64,000 bases of DNA from Brasilonema angustatum HA4187-MV1 (GTDB lineage Bacteria > Cyanobacteriota > Cyanobacteriia > Cyanobacteriales > Nostocaceae), in assembly GCA_019359695.1 (NCBI GenBank), contig JAHHGV010000009.1:1-64000 (forward strand), in the 5' to 3' direction. Shown one piece after another: positions 19,936 through 28,927 of this stretch (positions are counted from its first letter, which is position 1; every line of letters starts with the position of its first letter). The notes under the pieces are model-generated. The model made no database searches. It was not told where the DNA came from and was given only the letters and a program-made list of their open reading frames with translations. Both the position numbers and the translations under genes were made by a program.

Positions 19936-20181
19936 GTACTAAAGTCAAGATGCAAGATCTAAATAGGGGGGTTTAAGTCCCTCACTAAATCTTTGCTGAC
20001 TCCTGTAGAGTGCAAAAGGGCAGCCCATTCTGACTTGGTAAATTCTTCAAGATTTTCTAAAACTGCTTACAACTGAGCAACTAATACTTGCTAGTCGTTG
20101 TGCTGTACGTTGAGGCATGTGTCTGTTGACGGAACCTAGGAATTAGTAATCATTATATATTCTTGACAGAAGGAGCGAAAT

Positions 20182-23064
20182 ATGATTTTTAAAAAATATC
20201 TACTCAGAAAGATACGAAATTTATCCAAAAGAATATATAAAAAGCGATCGCTTGTTCTGGCAGCCTTATTATTTATCCTCTCAGGAATCTCGCCTGTTGT
20301 TGCGGCTAAAGTTTCTTCCCCAACTTCACCAACCTCAATTGTCCAATCTCCATATGATGCACAACAACTAGCGAACAAAGCAACTAAATTCTATCAGAGT
20401 GGAAGATTTGCGGAAGCAGCATCGGCTTGGAAACAAACAGCGAGTGTTTTTGCTGCTAAAAAAGATAGATTAAATCAAGCAATGGCGTTGAGCAATCTCT
20501 CATTAAGCTATCAACAACTGGGACAGTGGGAACAAGCTAAAAAGGCAATTGAAGACAGTTTGGCACTTTTGAAAACACCATTACAAGGGAAACAAGAATT
20601 AAAAGTCTTGGCTCAAAGCTTGGAGATTCAGGGATCTTTGCAAAGAGAATTCGGTCAAACAGGAGATGCTCTCAACTCTTGGCAAGAAGCAACTAAGATT
20701 TATGCAAGAGCGAATGAACCAGAAAAATTAGCACAGAGCAAGATAAATCAAGCTCAAGCGATGCAAGATTTGGGTCTTTATCCTCGTGCTTGTAGTACTT
20801 TATTAGAAGTTTTAAATCAAGAACTCAGGGTTAAAAGCTGTGACCAGTTAGGTCAATTGACTCCAGAAGAACTCACGAAAAAACTTCAAGTCATTGAACT
20901 CCAACGTCCTTCTCTATACAAAGTTGTGGGATTGCGAAGTCTCGGGGAACTGCTGCGATTCGTAGGTCAATTAGAGCAGTCTAAAATAATTTTGGACGCA
21001 AGTTTGAAGCAAGCTCAAAAATTAAATGATTCCCAAGAGGAAGCTGCTGTTCATCTGAGTTTAGGCAATACAGCAGGTAGGTTAGCTGAACGCGAAATAG
21101 TTCGCAGCACACGAGAGGAATATCGACGAGAAGCACTTTCTTCTTACACCAAAGTCGTCAAACTGTCTTCATCGCCAACTGCGCAACAACAAGCACAACT
21201 GAATCAACTGAGCCTGTTGTTGAGCCAGTTGAAACCAAAAAAATCGTCAGAATCACAAGAGTTGGATAACTTTTCGCAAGCAGAGAATCAGGAAATAATA
21301 TCACAAGCAGAACAATTATGGAACAAGCTCAATCCTGAACTGAACAACTTGTCTGCTAGCCGCACAGGAGTGTACCTCCAAATCAACTTTGCTCAGAATT
21401 TACTCAAATTAGCTCAACAAGAACAATTCCCACTTCATCCAGATTCCAAACTCCCAACTTTTAACGACATTGATAGGATATTGGTGAAAGCTGCAGAACA
21501 AGCCAGAAGTTTGGCAGACAAAAGAGCCGAGGCTTATGCTTTGGGAAATCGTGGCAAACTCTATCAACTGAAGCAAAATTTACCCAAAGCAGAAGAATTG
21601 ACACAAAAGGCTCTGAGTTTAGATTCCAGTTTTTCAACACCAGACATAGCTTACCAGTATTTCTGGCAGTTAGGGCGGATACGTAGAGATCAAGGAAATA
21701 CTTCAGATGCGATCGCCGCTTACACCAAAGCATATAATGCCCTTCAGTCGTTACGCAATGAATTAGTAGCAATCAACCCAGAAGTACAGTTTTCTTTTCG
21801 GGATGATGTCGAACCAGTTTATCGAGAGTTGGTTGAGTTAGATTTAAAACAAGCAGATTCCTTAAAACAAGCTGGAAAAGATTCCTTAAAACAAACAACA
21901 AAAAATGACGAAATCAAAGAACGCCTAGTTCAAGCTCGTACGGTGATAGAATCTCTGCAACTGGCTGAACTAAACAACTTTTTCCGAGAAGCCTGTGTTG
22001 AGGCAAATCCTAAACAGATTGATCAAATAGATAAAACAACAGCAGTTATCTATACAATTGCTTCAGCAGATCGGTTACAGGTTATTCTTAGCCTACCAGG
22101 TCGAGATCCAATCCTTCATACAGCTCCTCTAGGTTCAGGAGAACTTCAGCAAACTGTAAATAATGTGCGGGATTCTCTCATAGCTCCTGTCAGTGAAGTC
22201 CAGAGCTTTCAGTCCACATACAAACAATTGTATGACTGGATGGTTAAACCACTGGAAACGGAGTTGGCAAATAGTAAAGTCAAGACTTTGGTTTTTGTAC
22301 TGGATGGAGACTTGCGGAATATCCCTATGGGTATCCTTTACGATGGCAAGCAGTATCTACTAGAAAAGTATGCCATTGCTGTAACACCTAGTTTGCAGCT
22401 AGTGAATCCAAAACCAATTTCAAAGGTTGGTTTAACAGCCTTAACAGCCGGACTCAGCAAAATCCGTCCGAACTTTCCTGCACATGAGGGTTTCAAAGAA
22501 TTAAAGAACGTAAAAGTCGAACTGGATAATATCGAAAAACTTGGAGTTTCATCTCGGGAACTCCTCAACGAAAAATTTACTAGCGCCGAGATTAAAAAAC
22601 AGATTGCTGCATCTCGTGTTCCTCCCATAGTCCATCTAGCAACTCATGGTCGGTTTAGCTCCAAGCTTGAGGATACCTTTATCCTTGCTTGGGATAGCCG
22701 CATCACTGTTAAACAGTTGGGTGACTTACTGCGAGGGAACAGCCAGTACCAGAGGACACCAATCGAATTATTGGTTCTCAGTGCTTGCGAGACAGCGAGT
22801 GGAGATGATCGAGCTGCTTTAGGATTGGCTGGAGTTGCGGTGCGTTCTGGGGCGCGCAGTACACTGGGAACACTGTGGGCTGTAGAGGATAAAAGTACTG
22901 CTGAAGTCATGGGTGAATTTTATCGTCAGTTAGAGCTAGCCAAAAAGGCAAATATAAATAAAGCACAAGCCTTGCAGAAAGCACAATTAGCTCTGAAGAA
23001 AAATCCAGAATACACTCACCCACATTACTGGGCACCGTTTGTACTTGTAGGGAATTGGCAATAA
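20182..23064 (+). CDS. Exported TPR-CHAT protein (caspase-like peptidase family)
   Basis: This 960-aa protein begins with a basic N-terminus and a signal sequence (hydrophobic core LVLAALLFILSGISPVVAA, about 25-44). It then has TPR-like helical repeats over about 55-550 and a C-terminal CHAT domain (about 640-960). The CHAT catalytic dyad is intact: His822 in HLATHGRF and Cys869 in LSACETASG. CHAT domains belong to the caspase/separase clan and can be proteases; some cyanobacterial ones are linked to TPS loci. A strong AAGGAG site precedes the ATG. The signal sequence suggests it acts in the periplasm or outside, where it could process or anchor TpsA proteins. That role is inference. Confidence 0.9.
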   Translation: MIFKKYLLRKIRNLSKRIYKKRSLVLAALLFILSGISPVVAAKVSSPTSPTSIVQSPYDAQQLANKATKFYQSGRFAEAASAWKQTASVFAAKKDRLNQAMALSNLSLSYQQLGQWEQAKKAIEDSLALLKTPLQGKQELKVLAQSLEIQGSLQREFGQTGDALNSWQEATKIYARANEPEKLAQSKINQAQAMQDLGLYPRACSTLLEVLNQELRVKSCDQLGQLTPEELTKKLQVIELQRPSLYKVVGLRSLGELLRFVGQLEQSKIILDASLKQAQKLNDSQEEAAVHLSLGNTAGRLAEREIVRSTREEYRREALSSYTKVVKLSSSPTAQQQAQLNQLSLLLSQLKPKKSSESQELDNFSQAENQEIISQAEQLWNKLNPELNNLSASRTGVYLQINFAQNLLKLAQQEQFPLHPDSKLPTFNDIDRILVKAAEQARSLADKRAEAYALGNRGKLYQLKQNLPKAEELTQKALSLDSSFSTPDIAYQYFWQLGRIRRDQGNTSDAIAAYTKAYNALQSLRNELVAINPEVQFSFRDDVEPVYRELVELDLKQADSLKQAGKDSLKQTTKNDEIKERLVQARTVIESLQLAELNNFFREACVEANPKQIDQIDKTTAVIYTIASADRLQVILSLPGRDPILHTAPLGSGELQQTVNNVRDSLIAPVSEVQSFQSTYKQLYDWMVKPLETELANSKVKTLVFVLDGDLRNIPMGILYDGKQYLLEKYAIAVTPSLQLVNPKPISKVGLTALTAGLSKIRPNFPAHEGFKELKNVKVELDNIEKLGVSSRELLNEKFTSAEIKKQIAASRVPPIVHLATHGRFSSKLEDTFILAWDSRITVKQLGDLLRGNSQYQRTPIELLVLSACETASGDDRAALGLAGVAVRSGARSTLGTLWAVEDKSTAEVMGEFYRQLELAKKANINKAQALQKAQLALKKNPEYTHPHYWAPFVLVGNWQ

Positions 23065-23071
23065 GCCACAC

Positions 23072-23107
23072 ACACCAATGGGCACAGCATGCTGTGCCCA
23101 TTGGTGT
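23072..23107. repeat. 36-nt perfect palindrome after the CHAT gene
   Basis: A perfect palindrome of 18-bp arms (centre GCATGC, arm beginning ACACCAATGGGC) lies 7 bases after the CHAT stop codon. Only a TTTT follows, so it may be a terminator for the TPS locus or a palindromic mobile repeat. The next 110 bp resemble other GC-rich cyanobacterial repeats and hold no gene. Confidence 0.6.
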
Positions 23108-23236
23108 CAATTTTGCTGTGATAAAGGGAGGCTGCAACCCTTCGGGCATATACGGAGGATGCAGAAGCCGCCACCTTGAAGGCGTTAAGCGTAGCTGCGC
23201 CTCCGGCGATCATCGCTCACCCGTAGAAGTAGAGTT

Positions 23237-23830
23237 CTACAACCCAGGGGGCAGAAGTACCTTGTCAATTTCAATAATCACACCATTGCTCGCTTGGATA
23301 GAAGGATGCTTACCAATCGCATTATTCAGCTTGACTGTCTCGTCTTGTGGGTCAACAGTTATTTTGATTTGGCCACCTTCAACAGTTGTGACTAATTTAC
23401 CATTTAGGTCTTTGTCTTCACCAGTAATTTTACTAGCAACAAGATGATACTTCAGCACTCTGGCTCGATTTTGTGGCTGGTTATATCGATTAAAGTCGTT
23501 TTTAGGTAAAGTATTGAAGGCTTGATTGGTTGGAGCAAAGATTGTGTAATTACCTTTCTTCAATTCATCCACAAGACCTGCTTGTTTCAACTCATGATAA
23601 AGATTAGCAAATTTCTTATTTTCAGCAAGTGTATCAGCAATGCTTTTCTCAGAGTTGCGGTAGGGATAGCTGCGATGAGCTGAAGGCTGAAAAAGAGCCA
23701 TAGGAGGATAAAATTTGGCTAACACAGGAAAACTGATCAGCGTAGTGACACCAGCAATTCCTACAGCGCAAGCTAATTTCTTGAACTGGCTCTTGGTGAT
23801 TGGGGCTTTTTGACGATTTTGATTAAGCAT
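23237..23830 (-). CDS. Fasciclin (FAS1)-domain secreted protein
   Basis: The product, about 197 aa from the ATG at 23830, has an N-terminal hydrophobic export segment (GIAGVTTLISFPVLA, about 23-37). One FAS1 domain follows (about 60-197) with the H1-like NYTIFAPTNQAFNTLP and the H2-like ARVLKYHLVASKITG, ending GVIIEIDKVLLPPGL. FAS1 proteins are extracellular or periplasmic adhesion modules common in cyanobacteria. The frame is open 49 codons further upstream, but that part looks non-coding and the ATG begins the typical export sequence. It converges on the CHAT gene. Confidence 0.88.
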   Translation of the reverse strand: MLNQNRQKAPITKSQFKKLACAVGIAGVTTLISFPVLAKFYPPMALFQPSAHRSYPYRNSEKSIADTLAENKKFANLYHELKQAGLVDELKKGNYTIFAPTNQAFNTLPKNDFNRYNQPQNRARVLKYHLVASKITGEDKDLNGKLVTTVEGGQIKITVDPQDETVKLNNAIGKHPSIQASNGVIIEIDKVLLPPGL

Positions 23831-24407
23831 AAGTAGATGAGTTTTAACTAAACACTTGAAAACTTTCCCAACTTCTAGTCGCAGACTCTTAGCCGGAAAC
23901 CACCCTTTAAGATTGTACGGATAGGAGCCTATAGGAGAAAAGCTCGACGTCAGTCGGTACAACAGATGTAACCTCAACGCCAGTCACCTGTAGAATAGCC
24001 AGTGCTATAACGCCCTGTCTACCCACGGTTCTATCTTCTCCTACTCATGGTTTTAGAGTTTATGCTCAGCCAAGTCTTAGTCTCAATGCTAACTACAACC
24101 CAATCAAGGGTGATTCCCGAAATATTTTCTGAAAATAGCAGCTATTTTTGCATTCTGTGATTCTGAGTCAAGAAAAAGCTGCTTGTTTGCTGCAAAACTT
24201 TTTAATAGTTCCAACGATTCGTGAAATCCTACTTCTTTTTATATTTCGCTGTTTCTAGATTTGTTGTTTGTTTCCCTTAATTTTTGTTTTTCTATATAAT
24301 TATACCTTTAGATTGTTGCTTATAATCTTCAAACTCATAAAAATTTACACATTATTTGCGACAAATCGGTGAAAACACCTCAGATTGCAAGTTTTTTCTT
24401 GAGGTAC

Positions 24408-24453
24408 TCAAGAGCCAAGAGTTTTCCGGTTAAGAATAACTCTTGACTCTTGA
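24408..24453. repeat. Heptamer-based inverted repeat
   Basis: TCAAGAGCCAAGAGTT at 24408-24423 pairs with AACTCTTGACTCTTGA at 24438-24453 with one mismatch; each arm is built of near-identical 7-mers (ACTCTTG). It lies in the 688-bp gap 23831-24518, which otherwise shows only AT-rich sequence and no gene. It may double as a terminator for the minus-strand channel-like gene. Confidence 0.5.
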
Positions 24454-24518
24454 CAAATTTTACGGGTTAATATCTAACGCCGCAGAGATTATCGTCCGTC
24501 TTGATAGCAAACAATTAG

Positions 24519-26159
24519 TTAATTTCTTCCTTTGAAGGAGTCAAGCCATTCTTGGACTTGTCCTCTGGCAATATCGCGAGCACCTAAACCAAACGACAAT
24601 GCAATAGCAACGGCGATCGCTCCGAGTAAAAGTCCAAAAGCTAAATTCACAATATCACTAGCAACACCAATCTGTTGCAGTGCCATTGCAGATACAAAGG
24701 CAATAATCGCAATCCGGGTGATCTGTCCCAAAACCCGTGCTTGGCGATTCCCAGAACTGGTGATAATGCTGAAAGCAAGATTTGCCAGAAACAAACCGAT
24801 GGCGAATACAACCAATCCAGCCAAAATGCGCCCCAACACTATCACAATACCACTCACCAATACTGTGAGCGCTGGAATGTTCAGGATATTAACTGCTGCC
24901 AAAGTTGCAAACAGCATAATACCAACAAGGACGATAATGCCGGCAATTTCCGACGGTGTGCGGTTTGATATCGCAGGTGCTGTTGGTTCTTGTGGAATGA
25001 CGACTCGTCTGCTGGGTGATGGCAGACCTAGAGCAGAAAAAATGTTGTTAAATCCTATACTTGTAAGGATATTAGTTACCAATTCTGCTACAAACCGTCC
25101 AACAAAATAAGCAACAATCAAAATAGCTATTGCTGTAAAGATAGCCGGCAGTGCATTGAGAATCTGTTGCAGCATTGAGACTGCTGGTATGGAAATCGCT
25201 TGAATTTGCAGTTGATTGAGTGCTGCAATTGCGACAGGAATCAAAATCAAGACATAAACAATTGTACCGATAATCATCGATAAGGATTGTGTTCCTGAAG
25301 TTGCACTCAATCCAAACCGATTTCCCAAATTGTCAATTCCTGTTGTTGCCAGTAAGTTTGTGATAATCCGACGCACTATGTTAGCCACAAACCAGCCAAT
25401 CGCTGCAATTAATGTTGCACCCAAAATATTGGGCACAATTGAGATAATCTGTGTGACAAGAACTTTTACTGGTTCTAATGCCTGAGTTAAGCCTAGGCTC
25501 TCAAGCAATGGCATGAGAAAGACTAAAAAGATAAACCAATACAGAGCATTGCCTATCGTCTCACTCAAAGACAACTCATTGAGACTTGGTACATCATCTC
25601 GTGGTGGATTTAATCGTTCATCTACTCGCAACGCTTGCAGACCACGTACTGTTATTAGCTTGACTAAGGTTGCCACTAACCAGGCGACTCCTAAGATAAC
25701 CGCAGCCACGGCCAATCTGGGTAAGTAGTCACCAATTTGATTGAGAAAACTGTTCAGCGGCTGAGAAGCAACCCTAAGTTGCAGTGTATCTAAAACGGCA
25801 ACTATTGTTATAAGCAGGATGCCCCAAAAAACTAAGCTGGAGAGAAATGTCTCTATTTGGGGAACATCCCGACCACCCGCTACCCCTGCAGCAATCCGGT
25901 TGTCTATATTGGTGCGTTTGAGGACGGAGCGTACTACAGCAGATACAACAGCAGCAATCAGCCAGCCAATTAACAAAATGAGCACTGCTCCCAGCAATTG
26001 GGGCAGAAAATTAAGCACCTGTTGTAGACTCGTTTGCAGGTAACTTTTCGCATCGGGTTGTTCCGACGGTAATGTTGGCGATTGTGCTAAAAAACTTTGC
26101 ACCCTCATTGATAAACCAACTTCCATCACCTGGGTTATGTCTTGCCAAGTTGTGTTCAT
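24519..26159 (-). CDS. TM-helix-repeat membrane protein (mechanosensitive-channel related)
   Basis: This 546-aa protein is built of several copies of the conserved TM-helix unit found beside MscS-type channels (pattern LLGAVLILLIGWLIAAVV, then NILGATLIAAIGWFVANIV, and later LPAIFTAIAILIVAYFVGRFV). It has about 11 membrane spans and repeated (R)xxxTxIDNR-like loops. It lacks the beta domain of true MscS, so gating activity is uncertain. Such proteins are common in cyanobacteria and are usually annotated as mechanosensitive ion channel family. The C-terminus is short and basic (VQEWLDSFKGRN). It is a monocistronic unit between two repeat-rich gaps. Confidence 0.8.
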   Translation of the reverse strand: MNTTWQDITQVMEVGLSMRVQSFLAQSPTLPSEQPDAKSYLQTSLQQVLNFLPQLLGAVLILLIGWLIAAVVSAVVRSVLKRTNIDNRIAAGVAGGRDVPQIETFLSSLVFWGILLITIVAVLDTLQLRVASQPLNSFLNQIGDYLPRLAVAAVILGVAWLVATLVKLITVRGLQALRVDERLNPPRDDVPSLNELSLSETIGNALYWFIFLVFLMPLLESLGLTQALEPVKVLVTQIISIVPNILGATLIAAIGWFVANIVRRIITNLLATTGIDNLGNRFGLSATSGTQSLSMIIGTIVYVLILIPVAIAALNQLQIQAISIPAVSMLQQILNALPAIFTAIAILIVAYFVGRFVAELVTNILTSIGFNNIFSALGLPSPSRRVVIPQEPTAPAISNRTPSEIAGIIVLVGIMLFATLAAVNILNIPALTVLVSGIVIVLGRILAGLVVFAIGLFLANLAFSIITSSGNRQARVLGQITRIAIIAFVSAMALQQIGVASDIVNLAFGLLLGAIAVAIALSFGLGARDIARGQVQEWLDSFKGRN

Positions 26160-26370
26160 GGTTGTTCAGAATTAAAGTTGAGTGTTATTACAGAAAACAC
26201 CTTAGATGCTTCTGATGTGAATTGTCCTGATAATCCTACGATTCCGTAAATTAGCAGTGTTTTGTCTATAAATTTACCAGCAAAGTTCTACAGAAAAATG
26301 AATATCAAGAGTAATTTTTTGACTTTGATACTTTTTTTTTCGTTTTCTCAAACAATAGAGTATTTATACC

Positions 26371-26490
26371 ATATATAGGAATCCGGTTTGATTTATGAAC
26401 TTAACTAAGTTGAGTTAGAGAACGCTTAACCCTTAACGCTTAACAAAAACTGTACTCGTTTCTTTCAATACTATCAACTCAGTATACGCA
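26371..26490. mobile_element. MITE-like element, TATAGG family, copy 1
   Basis: The left end, TATATAGGAATCCGGTTTGA followed by TTTATGAAC, is almost identical to elements at 34271-34388 and 61998-62118 (inverted). The body carries AACGCTTAACCCTTAACGCTTAAC heptamers, as in the other copies. The right end is degenerate. Non-coding. Confidence 0.55.
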
Positions 26491-26547
26491 ATACACCAAG
26501 GGCACGAAAGCGCAGCGTCTGGGCAGAAGATATTCCAAATTCCGAGT

Positions 26548-26662
26548 TGTTATAGCAGTTGCCAGGTAGATTCGGACATGAACTAATTAAGAGTTAAGCC
26601 TTAAGAGTTAAGCGTTAAGCGTTCCCTGCTATATGTCCTAACGTATATGGCTATTGCTATAA
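26548..26662. mobile_element. MITE-like element, TATAGC family
   Basis: TTATAGCAGTTGCCA at 26548 and TGGCTATTGCTATAA ending at 26662 form terminal inverted repeats with two mismatches. The interior holds TTAAGAGTTAAGCGTTAAGCG heptamers. A related element lies at 61794-61904. Ends that begin TATAG and no coding capacity fit a non-autonomous IS630/Tc1-like element; that family link is inferred. Confidence 0.5.
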
Positions 26663-26731
26663 TTTACAAATCCGTTGGCAGTGCGGAGTTTCGCGTTACT
26701 CTAAATGCAGCCATACCAAAAAAGATGTGGA

Positions 26732-27184
26732 ATGTCTCAAGTCTTTGAACAATCAATTCAAATTAACGCCACAGCCACAACTGTGGAACGCTGCATTACC
26801 GAAAATACTCTTATGCATCGCTGGCTGAATCCCGTCTTGCGTTGCGAACCTATTGGTGTGTGGAGTACCAATGTTGGTAGCAGAAGTCGGTTTGTAATTC
26901 AAATACCACTCATAAAACCGACATTGGATAGCACAGTCGTGGAAAGACAGCCAGGTTTAGTTGTGTGGGAGTTCCAGGGTTTTTTTAAAGGGCGCGACAC
27001 TTGGGAATGTCAACCTCTAGACAAAGGGACATGTCTGGTTAACCGTTTTGAATTCCAAATTCCCAATCCTCTTATCAGTTGGGGTTTCAAAACCTTTGCC
27101 CAAAATTGGACAAAAGAAGATATGCAATCTCAACTGCGTCGGCTTAAACAGGTTGCAGAGGAAATACAACAAGGGTTTTACTAA
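26732..27184 (+). CDS. SRPBCC-family (START-like) protein
   Basis: This ~150-aa protein has the SRPBCC/polyketide-cyclase-like layout: an initial strand FEQSIQINATATTVERCITE, a central LMHRWLNP helix-turn, and a long C-terminal helix (WTKEDMQSQLRRLKQVAEEIQQG). Such proteins form a deep hydrophobic pocket for lipids or small metabolites. I prefer ATG 26732 to 26705 because the family similarity starts at MSQVFEQ. It is a lone gene, convergent with the nif-linked island. No ligand can be inferred. Confidence 0.75.
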   Translation: MSQVFEQSIQINATATTVERCITENTLMHRWLNPVLRCEPIGVWSTNVGSRSRFVIQIPLIKPTLDSTVVERQPGLVVWEFQGFFKGRDTWECQPLDKGTCLVNRFEFQIPNPLISWGFKTFAQNWTKEDMQSQLRRLKQVAEEIQQGFY

Positions 27185-27246
27185 GCTTGTCGTATATTAA
27201 AGTCAGATCTATTTGGTTAAGATTTGGTTATGTGATGCATCGAATT

Positions 27247-27525
27247 TCACGTCACATCTGGTGATTCTGGTTCACTTGGTGCTTCGTTGCCAATACCAAG
27301 CTCTTTTTTGCTGTGTTTTAACTGTTTCCAGAGCACTTTAATCTGCTTGTAAGCATCTAAGGGAGAGATTTTCCCAGACGTTTCTAAGGACGTGATATAG
27401 CCGATTTTTTGAGCGAATTGTTGGAGATTGGCATTAAATACTAAGTTTTGGGGCTTAAATTGACCATAGTAACGACCACGAGGATAAAGAAAGTTGTCTT
27501 TGTCTTTTTGATTTTGATCTTCCAT
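27247..27525 (-). CDS. Small conserved cyanobacterial protein at the end of the heterocyst island (DUF7219-like)
   Basis: This 92-aa protein is unlike any enzyme I recognise. It contains FLYPRGRYYGQFKPQNLVFNANLQQFAQKIGYI, then two charged helices (ISPLDAYKQIKVLWKQLKHSKKEL) and a Pro/Glu-rich tail. I believe it belongs to a small family restricted to cyanobacteria and often seen near nitrogen-fixation genes, but that is from memory. It is the last gene on the minus strand of the cox/nif island and has an AGG ribosome-binding site. A terminator separates it from the ArsC-like gene, so it is probably transcribed separately. Confidence 0.6.
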   Translation of the reverse strand: MEDQNQKDKDNFLYPRGRYYGQFKPQNLVFNANLQQFAQKIGYITSLETSGKISPLDAYKQIKVLWKQLKHSKKELGIGNEAPSEPESPDVT

Positions 27526-27643
27526 CAGTTTACCTATATTTATTTCATGCCAGTTAACCTTATCTTAAAGAAAGTATTGTTTTTAACAAAGCACTCTTTG
27601 GAATTATGTATAATCCTTCTAAAGACATAGTTTGATCAAGAGC

Positions 27644-27677
27644 AAAAAGGGCGCATTGCACCAAATGCAATGCACCC
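27644..27677 (-). terminator. Rho-independent terminator of the heterocyst island
   Basis: On the minus strand, GGGTGCATTGCA pairs with TGCAATGCGCCC across a 5-nt loop (plus-strand arms 27649-27660 and 27666-27677), followed by five T (plus-strand A-run 27644-27648). It stands 28 bp after the stop of the ArsC-like gene and should end the cox-to-arsC-like transcript. Confidence 0.85.
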
Positions 27678-27705
27678 AAGCCATCTCACCAGTAAAGAAA
27701 CTCAT

Positions 27706-28167
27706 TTAGTGCTTGCACGAACCTGGCTGATGTTTTTGTTGAGGCTTGTGAGAACAAGTTTGCAAATCTTGATCCATCAGTTTTTCAGTAATGTCTTTAA
27801 GAGTTGCATCCTTGGGCATTAAGCCAATCCAAGCATCTATTTTTTCTACCTCAAAGCCAACTTCACGGCGATCGCCGACTTCCATCAAAGGACGGCGAAT
27901 TAATAGTGGCTCTTTTAACATCAGCATTAAGGCTGTTTGAGCATCCAAATTTTCCGGAACTATCTCACCAGATTTTACCCGTGTTGCGGCACGATTAAAC
28001 CATTCAGATACAGGGCGATCGCCAAAAAATGAGCGTAAACGTTCAGCAGTCCAAGGTTCAGTGAGCATGTTGTATGCTATGACTTGATGACCTGCCGCTG
28101 TGAGCAAAGTTTTTTGCTTAATACCACCTTGACAGCCTGGTTTTTCATAAAAAATTACTGTAGCCAT
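27706..28167 (-). CDS. ArsC-fold nitrogenase-associated protein
   Basis: This 153-aa thioredoxin-like protein belongs to the ArsC/Spx superfamily, in the branch labelled nitrogenase-associated protein. It starts ATVIFYEKPGCQGGIKQKTLL, so the CxxC/CxxS of arsenate reductases is reduced to a single Cys followed by QGG. It has the typical LLIRRPLMEVGDRREVGFE segment (about 93-111) and a Cys/His-rich tail (TCSHKPQQKHQPGSCKH) that could bind metal. Orthologs sit in nif regions of diazotrophs, where a role in nitrogenase support is suspected but unproven. The neighbours here agree with that. Confidence 0.82.
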   Translation of the reverse strand: MATVIFYEKPGCQGGIKQKTLLTAAGHQVIAYNMLTEPWTAERLRSFFGDRPVSEWFNRAATRVKSGEIVPENLDAQTALMLMLKEPLLIRRPLMEVGDRREVGFEVEKIDAWIGLMPKDATLKDITEKLMDQDLQTCSHKPQQKHQPGSCKH

Positions 28168-28252
28168 AGTATCCTCCTAATTAGTTAATTTCTTGCAAAC
28201 ATCCGGTATGGAACTATTTTGAACCGCAAAGAAACGCAGAGAAATTCAAAGA

Positions 28253-28864
28253 TTAAAAATTCTTAGCAGTATGGCTCACTGTATCAAATTCAAAACGATC
28301 TTGCATACGAGTTTCACCATAAATATTGAAGGTCACAGTTGGTTGAGAACCCACTGCTTCCACGCTGTGAATTGCATCAGGAGTCAAGCTAATAATATCC
28401 CCTGGAAATAAAGTTAATTCTCCTGTTCGTTCAATTTTATCCTGAAATTCTGAATTAGGGGTTCGCTGCCAAAATGTATTTTTTTCTTCTCCTTTTAACA
28501 CAGCGACAACACCCCAAGTTCCATGATTGTGAATGGTTGATAACGTTCCTGGTGCAAATGTTACCGTTTGCACAGTAAATGGAAAACCTAACTCATCATA
28601 AAGAAGAACAACAGAGACTCCTGTTTTAGAAGAAGGCTCTAAATATCGACTTTGTACCCAGTACGAGTTAACAATTAACCGCCTGACTAGCATCCGAATT
28701 TCTGGAAGATGGCTGGTTTGGTCTTCAGTATCACTGAGGACATCTTCTACTTCAGTCAGGAATCGATAAAAGCGATAATTATCTCTGAGTAAGTCCCATG
28801 CCCTGACAGATTGACAGGTTTGATACTGCCCGTCTTCAGTGACAAGCCAATCCCTTCCTTTCAT
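28253..28864 (-). CDS. Cysteine-dioxygenase-like cupin
   Basis: The 203-aa protein is a cupin of the cysteine dioxygenase family. The metal ligands are visible: His112 and His114 in TIHNHGTWGVVAVLKGEE and His166 in PDAIHSVE. Cysteine dioxygenases oxidise cysteine thiol to sulfinate using Fe and O2, and related thiol dioxygenases act on mercaptopropionate. An O2-consuming thiol oxidase next to a heterocyst terminal oxidase is notable, since both would lower oxygen around nitrogenase or handle sulfur for Fe-S assembly; that is inference. It lies 63 bp after the 161-aa unknown gene on the same strand. Confidence 0.82.
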   Translation of the reverse strand: MKGRDWLVTEDGQYQTCQSVRAWDLLRDNYRFYRFLTEVEDVLSDTEDQTSHLPEIRMLVRRLIVNSYWVQSRYLEPSSKTGVSVVLLYDELGFPFTVQTVTFAPGTLSTIHNHGTWGVVAVLKGEEKNTFWQRTPNSEFQDKIERTGELTLFPGDIISLTPDAIHSVEAVGSQPTVTFNIYGETRMQDRFEFDTVSHTAKNF

Positions 28865-28927
28865 ATGTTTTCTACCGTATAATAAATGATATCTTGGTCA
28901 TCAACTTAAGACTTTATCACTTATAAT

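Noticed and set aside
26371-26630. CRISPR-like regular heptamer runs
   Set aside because: Units are 7 bp with no spacers and no cas genes; they are tandem repeats inside MITE-like elements.
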